In this document: piece by piece, positions 6,493-11,988 of the stretch
Position numbering within the stretch: the stretch's first letter is position 1
Layout of the letters: each line of letters opens with the position of its first letter
Assembly: GCF_934424005.1 (NCBI RefSeq)
Contig: NZ_CAKRXI010000057.1
Span: 1 to 11,988, forward strand
Origin: an uncultured Blautia sp.
GTDB lineage: Bacteria > Bacillota > Clostridia > Lachnospirales > Lachnospiraceae
DNA length: 11,988 nt
Reading direction: 5' to 3'
Made by a program: the position numbers and the translations under genes
The notes under the pieces: model-generated
Databases searched by the model: none
What the model was told of the DNA's origin: nothing
What the model saw: only the letters and a program-made list of their open reading frames with translations

Positions 6493-7251
6493 ATGAATCA
6501 CGAGGATGTACAGAAACTTTCAAATGCGGCATTTGCAAAGAGTAACCTGCTGAAAAATGATTTTTTTAAGTATTTCATGCGGGCGATCATGGCAGGGTTC
6601 TTTATTGTGGTTGCCATGATCTTTTCCAATGTTGTGGGTAATGTGTTCTCAGGAGCCGAAGAACCGGCGTGGGGGAAATTCCTGGGGGCACTGGTATTCT
6701 CCATCGCCGTATTGCTGATCTCTATGGTAGGTGGTGAACTGTTTACCGGAAATAATCTTGTCATGGCGTTTGGTGCTTTTGACAAGAAAATAAGCTGGGG
6801 AGATGCAGCCAAAGTATGGGTAGTCAGCTACATTGGTAATTTTGTCGGCTGTCTGATTCTTTCCCTGATCTTTGTATGGGCAGGAGCATCCGGAACAGCA
6901 GATTATTTTGCCGGATTTATCGGAAACAAACTTGCTATTCCGGCAGGTCAGATGTTTTTCCGTGCAGTTTTATGTAATTTCTTTGTATGTCTTGGGGTTC
7001 TTTGCGGCATTAAGCTTAAGAGCGAAACTGCAAAGTTTCTGATGATCGTTATGTGCATTTCCGGATTTGTTGTCAGCGGATTTGAGCACTGCGTGGCAAA
7101 TATGGGCATCTTTGTAACAGCAGGATGTCTGGTACCGGGAGTTTCCATTGGAGCAATGGTTAAGAGCATGATAATCGTCACTTTGGGAAATATGGCAGGC
7201 GGTGCACTTCTTCTTGCATGGCCTCTCAGAAAGATGAGTGCAGATAAATAA
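6493..7251 (+). CDS. Formate/nitrite transporter (FNT) family channel
   Basis: This 252-residue inner-membrane protein belongs to the FocA/NirC/FNT family, pentameric channels for small monovalent anions such as formate, nitrite or hydrosulfide. It has about six hydrophobic helices. The two family signatures are clear: GGELFTGNNLVMAFG (residues 80-94, including the omega-loop region) and GFEHCVANM (196-204), where His199 matches the pore histidine of FocA. The start at 6493 is set by GGGAGG at 6479-6484. It is the first gene of an operon, and topB begins one base after its stop. Family members cannot be split reliably into formate or nitrite channels from sequence alone. Formate is favoured by the likely fermentative host and by selD next door, but hydrosulfide (FNT3/HSC type) is also possible. 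Confidence 0.93.
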   Translation: MNHEDVQKLSNAAFAKSNLLKNDFFKYFMRAIMAGFFIVVAMIFSNVVGNVFSGAEEPAWGKFLGALVFSIAVLLISMVGGELFTGNNLVMAFGAFDKKISWGDAAKVWVVSYIGNFVGCLILSLIFVWAGASGTADYFAGFIGNKLAIPAGQMFFRAVLCNFFVCLGVLCGIKLKSETAKFLMIVMCISGFVVSGFEHCVANMGIFVTAGCLVPGVSIGAMVKSMIIVTLGNMAGGALLLAWPLRKMSADK

Positions 7252-7252
7252 T

Positions 7253-9301
7253 ATGGGTAAATCCTTATACATAGCTGAGAAACCAAGTGTTGCTCAGGAA
7301 TTTGCGAAAGCATTAAAAATTAACGGACAGAGAAAGGATGGCTATCTGGAATCAGAAGATTCTGTAGTGACCTGGTGTGTTGGACACCTGGTCACTATGA
7401 GCTATCCTGAAAAATATGATATCAAGTATAAAAGGTGGAGTTTGGATACCCTGCCTTTTTTACCGCGTGAATTTAAGTATGAAGTGATTCCGGGGGTGCA
7501 GAAACAGTTTAACATTGTTAAGGGGCTTCTGAACCGTCCGGATGTAGAGACGATTTATGTGTGTACCGACTCCGGGCGTGAGGGAGAATATATCTATCGT
7601 CTGGTGGCACAGATGGCGGGTGTGAAAGATAAAAATCAGCGTAGAGTATGGATCGATTCTCAGACAGAAGAAGAAATCCTTAGAGGAATCCGTGAGGCAA
7701 AAGAACTGTCAGCTTATGACAATCTGGCGGATTCTGCCTATCTGCGGGCAAAGGAAGATTATCTGATGGGAATCAATTTTTCCAGAGTCCTGACTTTGCG
7801 TTATGGCAACAGTGTTTCTAATTACCTGAACAGTAAATATCAGGCAATCTCCGTAGGCAGGGTCATGACCTGTGTGCTTGGAATGGTCGTGCGCCGCGAA
7901 CGGGAGATCCGATCTTTTGTGAAGACCCCGTTTTACCGTGTCCTTTCCAGTATTGCACTGGAAGGAGAACACTTTGATGGAGAATGGAGAGCAGTAGAAG
8001 GAAGCAGATATTTCCAGTCGCCGTACCTTTATAAGGAGAATGGCTTCAAAGAAAAGAAACATGCCGAGGAACTGATTCGGATGTTGGAGTCGGAACAACC
8101 CTTGTCCTGCCGCGTAGAAAAGGTGGAACGCAAAAAAGAAAACAAAAATCCGCCACTTTTATTTAACCTGGCAGAGCTTCAGAATGTCTGCTCCAAACTG
8201 TTCAAGATAAGTCCGGACGAGACACTTCGTATTACACAGGAACTGTATGAGAAAAAACTGGTGACTTATCCCAGAACTGATGCCAGAGTGCTGTCGAGTG
8301 CTGTTGCGAAAGAAATTTATAAAAATATATCAGGACTGCGTCGATATTCGATAATCGACAATGCAGCAGATGAGATTTTACAGATGGGTTCTTACAAAAC
8401 AATCGCAAAAACCAGATATGTTAATGATAAACAGATTACAGATCATTATGCGATCATCCCGACAGGTCAGGGATTAAATGTTCTGAACAGTCTTTCTCAG
8501 ACCTCACAGAGAGTTTATGAGACGATCGTACGACGTTTCCTCTGTGTTTTTTGTCCGCCGGCAGTTTATCAGAAAGTGAGTCTGGTGACAGAGATGCAGA
8601 AAGAAAAGTTCTTTTCCAGTTTCAAGGTGCTGCAGGAAGAAGGATATCTGAAATATGCGACGAACTCTTTTGCCAGAAAATCAGCAGCAGACAGATCACA
8701 GGAGTCCGGCAAAGAAGACAGTGAGGAGGTATCCTGTGACGTACAGCTTCTGAATGCGTTGCAGCGACTGCAAAAGAATGATATACTGACCGTAGATGCT
8801 CTGAACATTAAAGAGGGAGAAACGTCTCCGCCAAAACGGTATAATTCAGGTTCTATGATCCTGGCGATGGAAAATGCAGGACAGCTGATCGAAGATGAGG
8901 AACTGAGAGCACAGATCAAGGGAAGCGGAATCGGAACCAGTGCAACAAGAGCAGAGATTCTTAAGAAACTTGTTTCTATCAAATACTTGTCATTAAATAA
9001 AAAGACACAGGTAATCACACCAACGCTTCTTGGGGAGATGATATTTGATGTTGTAAACTGTTCGATTCGTCAGCTTCTGAACCCTGAACTGACAGCAAGC
9101 TGGGAAAAGGGCCTTACATATGTGGCAGAGGGAAGTATTACTTCACAGGAGTACATGGACAAACTGGAACATTTTGTGCGTGTGCGTACTGCCCAGGTGG
9201 AACAGAGTAATTATCAGTATGCACTGCGACAGTTTTTTGACGCAGCCGCTGCAAATTATAAATCGAAGCCAACGGCTTCTAGACGAGGAGGAAAATCATA
9301 A
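7253..9301 (+). CDS. topB: DNA topoisomerase III (type IA)
   Basis: TopB is a type IA topoisomerase that cuts one strand through a 5'-phosphotyrosine link and helps decatenate DNA and resolve recombination or replication intermediates. The 682-residue protein begins with the Toprim domain (SLYIAEKPSVAQEFAKAL, then the metal-binding TDSGREGEYIYRL around residues 105-116). The catalytic tyrosine lies in TYPRTDAR (Tyr339). The later motif GSGIGTSATRAEIL is also typical. No C-terminal zinc-finger motif is evident; it ends in a basic SRRGGKS tail, usual for Firmicutes TopB. The ATG at 7253 is chosen by family N termini. A GTG at 7238 is in frame, overlaps the channel gene and would add five residues. 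Topoisomerase III genes also occur on integrative elements, but no conjugation genes flank this one. Confidence 0.94.
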   Translation: MGKSLYIAEKPSVAQEFAKALKINGQRKDGYLESEDSVVTWCVGHLVTMSYPEKYDIKYKRWSLDTLPFLPREFKYEVIPGVQKQFNIVKGLLNRPDVETIYVCTDSGREGEYIYRLVAQMAGVKDKNQRRVWIDSQTEEEILRGIREAKELSAYDNLADSAYLRAKEDYLMGINFSRVLTLRYGNSVSNYLNSKYQAISVGRVMTCVLGMVVRREREIRSFVKTPFYRVLSSIALEGEHFDGEWRAVEGSRYFQSPYLYKENGFKEKKHAEELIRMLESEQPLSCRVEKVERKKENKNPPLLFNLAELQNVCSKLFKISPDETLRITQELYEKKLVTYPRTDARVLSSAVAKEIYKNISGLRRYSIIDNAADEILQMGSYKTIAKTRYVNDKQITDHYAIIPTGQGLNVLNSLSQTSQRVYETIVRRFLCVFCPPAVYQKVSLVTEMQKEKFFSSFKVLQEEGYLKYATNSFARKSAADRSQESGKEDSEEVSCDVQLLNALQRLQKNDILTVDALNIKEGETSPPKRYNSGSMILAMENAGQLIEDEELRAQIKGSGIGTSATRAEILKKLVSIKYLSLNKKTQVITPTLLGEMIFDVVNCSIRQLLNPELTASWEKGLTYVAEGSITSQEYMDKLEHFVRVRTAQVEQSNYQYALRQFFDAAAANYKSKPTASRRGGKS

Positions 9302-9303
9302 TC

Positions 9304-9972
9304 ATGTTAAAAGATTTTACAGTTGCAAATCTTCTGGATTTGAATGAAACAATAGCTGCAGAGTTGTTTGAAGGAAAGACATATCCGTGGGAAGTTCTCC
9401 CGGAAATCAGTGATTTTATTATGAAACTTGGTCCGACACTCAATCCATCTGAGTATGAGTGCAAGGATGGCAATGTATGGATCGCAAAATCTGCAAAAGT
9501 AGCTCCGACCGCCTATATCAATGGACCGGCTATTATCGGTAAGGATGCGGAAGTCCGCCATTGTGCATTTATCCGTGGAAATGCAATTGTGGGAGAAGGA
9601 GCAGTTGTCGGAAATTCCACAGAACTCAAAAATGCGGTTCTTTTTAATAAAGTACAGGTTCCACATTATAATTATGTAGGAGATGCTGTTCTTGGATATA
9701 AATCCCACATGGGAGCAGGTTCTATCTGCTCAAACGTTAAGTCAGACAAGAAACTGGTCGTTGTTAAAGATGGTGATGAGAAGATAGAGACAGGACTGAA
9801 GAAATTTGGTGCCATGCTTGGTGACCATGTAGAAGTTGGATGTGGCTCTGTACTGAATCCTGGAACTGTGATCGGCAGAAATACGAATATATATCCGCTT
9901 TCACCGGTAAGAGGCTGCATTCCGGCAGACAGTATCTACAAAAACGCAGCCGAGATCATCAAAAAGAATTAA
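9304..9972 (+). CDS. Left-handed beta-helix (hexapeptide repeat) protein, GlmU acetyltransferase-domain-like
   Basis: This 222-residue protein has an N-terminal helical part (about residues 1-55) and a left-handed beta-helix built from imperfect hexapeptides (about 56-205, for example AYINGPAIIGKDAEV and NAIVGEGAVVG). The segment NSTELKNAVLFN, then VPHYNYVGDAVLG and MGAGSICSN, closely resembles the acetyltransferase domain of GlmU. His121 falls where GlmU has its catalytic histidine. The uridyltransferase half of GlmU is missing. Such proteins are often labelled UDP-N-acetylglucosamine pyrophosphorylase-like, but a sugar-nucleotide acyl- or acetyltransferase role is more reasonable. The substrate is unknown. 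It starts 2 bases after the topB stop, with AGGAGG (9286-9291) inside topB, so the two are co-translated. It is convergent with the TraX-family gene. Confidence 0.85.
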   Translation: MLKDFTVANLLDLNETIAAELFEGKTYPWEVLPEISDFIMKLGPTLNPSEYECKDGNVWIAKSAKVAPTAYINGPAIIGKDAEVRHCAFIRGNAIVGEGAVVGNSTELKNAVLFNKVQVPHYNYVGDAVLGYKSHMGAGSICSNVKSDKKLVVVKDGDEKIETGLKKFGAMLGDHVEVGCGSVLNPGTVIGRNTNIYPLSPVRGCIPADSIYKNAAEIIKKN

Positions 9973-9990
9973 GACCGGCTAAACAGTCTT
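9961..9990 (-). terminator. Probable intrinsic terminator of the TraX-family gene
   Basis: Read on the minus strand, AAGACTG (9990-9984) pairs with CGGTCTT (9977-9971, one G-T wobble) around a 6-base loop and is followed by AATTCTTTTT (9970-9961). The hairpin covers the stop codons of both convergent genes, and its T run lies inside the 3' end of the hexapeptide gene. The stem is short and AT-containing, so strength is uncertain. Confidence 0.5.
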
Positions 9991-10730
9991 TAAAGAAAAA
10001 AGAAATTCCGGATGATCACAAGGATTGTAATGTGTACGGGATAGAATAAGTAAAAGAAATACTTCGCGGCTTTTCCTCGGATAAAGCCGCGTTTTCCATT
10101 GTACATATTGATGGAAATAAAGGCAAAGCAGGCTTTCCATTCATAACTCAGCCAGCAGCTTCCAACGATCGCCTGGGATACCTTCTCATTTCGGAGAAGA
10201 TACATCAGAACGAGAAAGATGAAACCACGCCATCCGTAATCTGCATGCAGCAGGATAGAGATACCGAGGAGAGCAAGCAGAGAGAAAAGCTGCATCCACG
10301 GTGTTTCCCAGAAGTATTCAAGAGCACAGAAGGCAAGATATCCAAGAAAGAGAGTAAAAAATACATTCTGTTTATCAGCATAATGCCAGGTGTTTGCAAA
10401 CATAAAATTCCACGGAATTTCGGAAATCAGTGCAAACAGCAGCAGATTTCGGCCATATTTTCTGCGGTCATGCGTATGAAGGAATCCTTCGACGATCAGG
10501 AAACAGAAAATAGGAAAAGCACATCGTCCGATATCGCGGACAATACGATAGAAAGTAATTCCTTTTCCATTGATATAAAAGAGCTCCGTGAGTGCCGGCG
10601 GATAGTGGCTGAGTATGATTGCGCCTGTATGATCGATCAGCATGGCAATACAGGCAAGCAGTTTCAGCATGCTGCCACTTAGAATCTGAAAGCGTGCCGG
10701 AAAAATGCTTGGAGGGAGTTTGTCAGACAT
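9990..10730 (-). CDS. TraX-family integral membrane protein
   Basis: This 246-residue protein belongs to the TraX family, named after the F-plasmid protein needed for N-terminal acetylation of pilin. Chromosomal homologs are common in Clostridia, and their role is not established to my knowledge. Recognisable family motifs are LKLLACIAMLIDHTG (residues 22-36), IGRCAFPIFCFLIVEG, ALISEIPWNF, ADYGWRGF and, near the C terminus, YNGKRG then YFFYLFYPVHI. Several hydrophobic stretches indicate about seven or more membrane helices. The start at 10730 follows AAGGAG by 8 bases on the minus strand; a 12-codon upstream extension has no such site. No conjugation or pilin genes are nearby, so an acyltransferase-like role on a surface or cell-envelope substrate is only a possibility. 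The C-terminal insert FIRGKAA is encoded by a hairpin that seems to terminate the opposite operon. Confidence 0.88.
   Translation of the reverse strand: MSDKLPPSIFPARFQILSGSMLKLLACIAMLIDHTGAIILSHYPPALTELFYINGKGITFYRIVRDIGRCAFPIFCFLIVEGFLHTHDRRKYGRNLLLFALISEIPWNFMFANTWHYADKQNVFFTLFLGYLAFCALEYFWETPWMQLFSLLALLGISILLHADYGWRGFIFLVLMYLLRNEKVSQAIVGSCWLSYEWKACFAFISINMYNGKRGFIRGKAAKYFFYLFYPVHITILVIIRNFFFL
10065..10095 (+). terminator. Intrinsic terminator of the channel-topB operon, inside the convergent gene
   Basis: CGCGGCTTT (10065-10073) pairs perfectly with AAAGCCGCG (10083-10091) around a 9-base loop and is followed by TTTT (10092-10095). On the minus strand the hairpin is followed by AAGTATTTC, so it works only in the plus direction. 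It lies 93 bases past the hexapeptide gene stop, within the coding sequence of the TraX-family gene, making a short antisense overlap. Confidence 0.7.
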
Positions 10731-10756
10731 AGAATTTTCTCCTTGTTTTTTATTGA

Positions 10757-10785
10757 ATTTTATCACATTTATACAAGAACGGCAA
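10757..10785 (-). promoter_or_regulatory. Promoter of the TraX-family gene
   Basis: On the minus strand TTGCCG (10785-10780), a 17-base spacer and TAAAAT (10762-10757) form a good housekeeping promoter, 27 bases before the start codon. Confidence 0.7.
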
Positions 10786-10837
10786 TTATATGATATCTAT
10801 ATACAAAAGTTCGTATTTTTTGACATAAGTTTGACTG

Positions 10838-10897
10838 GACTAACAGGAGTGCTTTGTGAGAAAATACATTCAGGTTGTTAGTCTATCTTTTAACAAC
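10838..10897 (+). promoter_or_regulatory. Leader region of the Fe-S scaffold gene with two competing inverted repeats
   Basis: GACTAACA (10838-10845) is complementary to TGTTAGTC (10876-10883). GTTGTTA (10874-10880) is complementary to TAACAAC (10891-10897). The two pairings share bases 10876-10880 and so exclude each other. TTGACA (10820-10825) and TTGACT (10831-10836) lie just upstream as possible -35 boxes, but no convincing -10 follows either, so the transcription start is unknown. The repeats could be RNA structures or binding sites for a regulator. No T run follows either stem. Confidence 0.4.
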
Positions 10898-10933
10898 ATC
10901 ATAAGTAAATCTATACTTGAAAGGAGTTTTAAC

Positions 10934-11626
10934 ATGATTTATTCACGCGAAGTAGAAGAAATGTGCCCAGTTGCACAGGGTGTCCATCACGGCGCCGCTC
11001 CAATCCCGGAAGAAGCAAAATGGGTTCAGGCTAAGGAAGTGAAGGACATTTCCGGTTTCACACATGGTGTAGGCTGGTGTGCTCCTCAGCAGGGTGCCTG
11101 TAAGCTGTCCCTGAACGTAAAAGAAGGTATCATCCAGGAAGCACTGGTTGAGACAATTGGTTGCTCTGGTATGACTCATTCCGCAGCTATGGCATCTGAA
11201 ATTCTTCCAGGACTGACAGTTATGGAAGCTCTGAATACAGACCTTGTTTGTGACGCTATCAACACAGCTATGAGAGAACTTTTCCTTCAGATTGTATACG
11301 GACGTTCTCAGTCTGCTTTCTCTGAAGACGGACTTGCTGTAGGTGCTGGTCTTGAAGACCTTGGTAAAGGACTTCGTTCTCAGGTTGGTACAATGTACGG
11401 AACACTTAAAAAAGGTCCTCGTTACCTGGAAATGGCAGAAGGCTATGTTACAGGTATCGCTCTTGACGAAGATAATGAAATTATCGGTTATCAGTTCGTA
11501 AGTCTTGGTAAAATGACTGACTTCATCAAAAAAGGTGATGACCCGAACACAGCATGGGAAAAAGCAAAAGGTCAGTATGGCCGTGTTGCAGATGCTGTTA
11601 AAATCATCGACCCACGTAAAGAATAA
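10934..11626 (+). CDS. IscU/NifU-like iron-sulfur cluster assembly scaffold protein with C-terminal extension
   Basis: The first ~130 of 230 residues resemble the IscU/NifU-N scaffold on which Fe-S clusters are built. ACKLSLNVKEGIIQEALVETIGC aligns in spirit with the IscU core, and Cys56, Cys77 and Cys106 (in LVCDAIN) fall at the three IscU ligand positions. Extra cysteines are Cys11 (EMCPVAQG) and Cys49 (GWCAP). From about residue 130 it continues into a domain absent from IscU (MYGTLKKGPRYLEMAEGYV to the end) with no function I can assign. The ATG at 10934 follows AAGGAG by 7 bases. Codons are strongly biased to GCT, GGT and CGT, suggesting high expression. A GGGtGRT-family gene follows after 33 bases, so they likely form one operon. 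No iscS or suf gene is in view. Annotation as a scaffold rests on homology. Confidence 0.85.
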   Translation: MIYSREVEEMCPVAQGVHHGAAPIPEEAKWVQAKEVKDISGFTHGVGWCAPQQGACKLSLNVKEGIIQEALVETIGCSGMTHSAAMASEILPGLTVMEALNTDLVCDAINTAMRELFLQIVYGRSQSAFSEDGLAVGAGLEDLGKGLRSQVGTMYGTLKKGPRYLEMAEGYVTGIALDEDNEIIGYQFVSLGKMTDFIKKGDDPNTAWEKAKGQYGRVADAVKIIDPRKE

Positions 11627-11659
11627 TTATACCGATTATAATTTCAGGAGGATAAGTAA

Positions 11660-11988
11660 ATGGCTTTATTTGAATCATATGAGAGACGAATTGACAAAAT
11701 CAATTCAGTTTTAAACAGCTATGGAATCGCTTCTATCGAAGAAGCAGAGAAAATCACTAAAGATGCAGGCCTTAACGTATACGATCAGATCAAAGGCATC
11801 CAGCCGATCTGTTTCGAGAACGCTTGCTGGGCATACATCGTAGGTGCAGCTATCGCAATCAAAAAAGACTGCAGAAGAGCAGCTGACGCAGCTGCAGCTA
11901 TCGGCGAAGGCCTTCAGGCATTCTGTATTCCTGGATCCGTTGCTGATACACGTAAAGTAGGTCTTGGACATGGTAACCTTGGTAAAAT
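11660..11988 (+). CDS. GGGtGRT-family protein, partial at the window edge
   Basis: The reading frame opens at an ATG at 11660 with AGGAGG at 11646-11651 and runs open to the last base, so only the first 109 residues are seen and the 3' end is missing. The N terminus MALFESYERRIDKIN and the stretches GIQPICFENACWAYIVGAAIAI and GEGLQAFCIPGSVADTRKVGLG are what I recall of the GGGtGRT family, whose full proteins are roughly three times this length. The function of the family is unknown to me. Four cysteines (51, 56, 71, 89) lie in the visible part. The motif that names the family should be past the window edge, so I could not confirm it. Codon choice matches the preceding scaffold gene, and the tight spacing suggests co-transcription. 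The two families are expected to co-occur, which suggests a joint role around Fe-S clusters. Confidence 0.8.
   Translation, partial: MALFESYERRIDKINSVLNSYGIASIEEAEKITKDAGLNVYDQIKGIQPICFENACWAYIVGAAIAIKKDCRRAADAAAAIGEGLQAFCIPGSVADTRKVGLGHGNLGK

Noticed and set aside
7253..9301. topB as a marker of an integrative conjugative element
   Set aside because: No integrase, relaxase, type IV secretion or replication genes flank it, and it is embedded in a housekeeping-like operon.
10245..10682. 145-codon open frame on the plus strand inside the TraX-family gene
   Set aside because: The minus-strand frame encodes a protein with clear TraX motifs and membrane helices; the plus frame has a Lys/Glu-rich random composition.
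10874..10897. Possible Rex box upstream of the Fe-S scaffold gene (TTGTTA and TAACAA)
   Set aside because: The half-sites are 10 bases apart rather than the 6 expected for Rex, so I kept it only as an inverted repeat.
10905..10920. TATACT with TTTAAC 17 bases upstream as promoter of the scaffold gene
   Set aside because: Transcription would start within the ribosome binding site, leaving no usable leader.

Overview
The window looks like ordinary chromosome from a low-to-mid-GC Gram-positive anaerobe, most likely a gut clostridium of the Lachnospiraceae type (Blautia/Dorea/Coprococcus-like). This is inferred from strong AGGAGG-type ribosome binding sites, consensus -35/-10 promoters, short intergenic gaps and the gene set (QueH, SelD, a formate/nitrite channel, a GGGtGRT-family protein). 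No species can be named from sequence alone. I saw no rRNA, tRNA, CRISPR array, insertion sequence or prophage, and no gene-free stretch longer than about 200 bases.

Layout. (1) Bases 83-1637, minus strand: an overlapping ATPase-permease pair of a nitrate/sulfonate/taurine-family ABC importer, without a substrate-binding protein in view. (2) Bases 1818-6328, plus strand: four separate metabolic genes, namely queH (queuosine), argH (arginine), asd (aspartate-family amino acids and cell wall) and selD (selenophosphate). argH, asd and selD each have their own recognisable promoter. asd ends in a classic intrinsic terminator. (3) Bases 6493-9972, plus strand: a tight operon of a formate/nitrite channel, topoisomerase III and a stand-alone left-handed beta-helix protein resembling the GlmU acetyltransferase domain. 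A strong promoter and a structured leader precede it. (4) Bases 9990-10730, minus strand: a chromosomal TraX-family membrane protein convergent with the operon. The two genes are 17 bases apart and their terminator-like hairpins reach into each other's coding sequence. (5) Bases 10934-11988, plus strand: a two-gene unit of an IscU/NifU-like Fe-S scaffold protein with an extra C-terminal domain, followed by a GGGtGRT-family protein cut by the window edge.

Functional links. SelD and the formate channel may both serve selenocysteine-dependent formate metabolism, and a Rex-like site upstream of the channel would fit redox control, but this is inference. The best candidate for a poorly described system is the scaffold-GGGtGRT pair. 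The first protein keeps the three cysteine positions of IscU but carries an unfamiliar tail. It is followed by a cysteine-containing protein of unknown function, and both genes have codon choice suggesting strong expression. Several leaders and intergenic regions hold inverted repeats or competing stems that known features do not explain.
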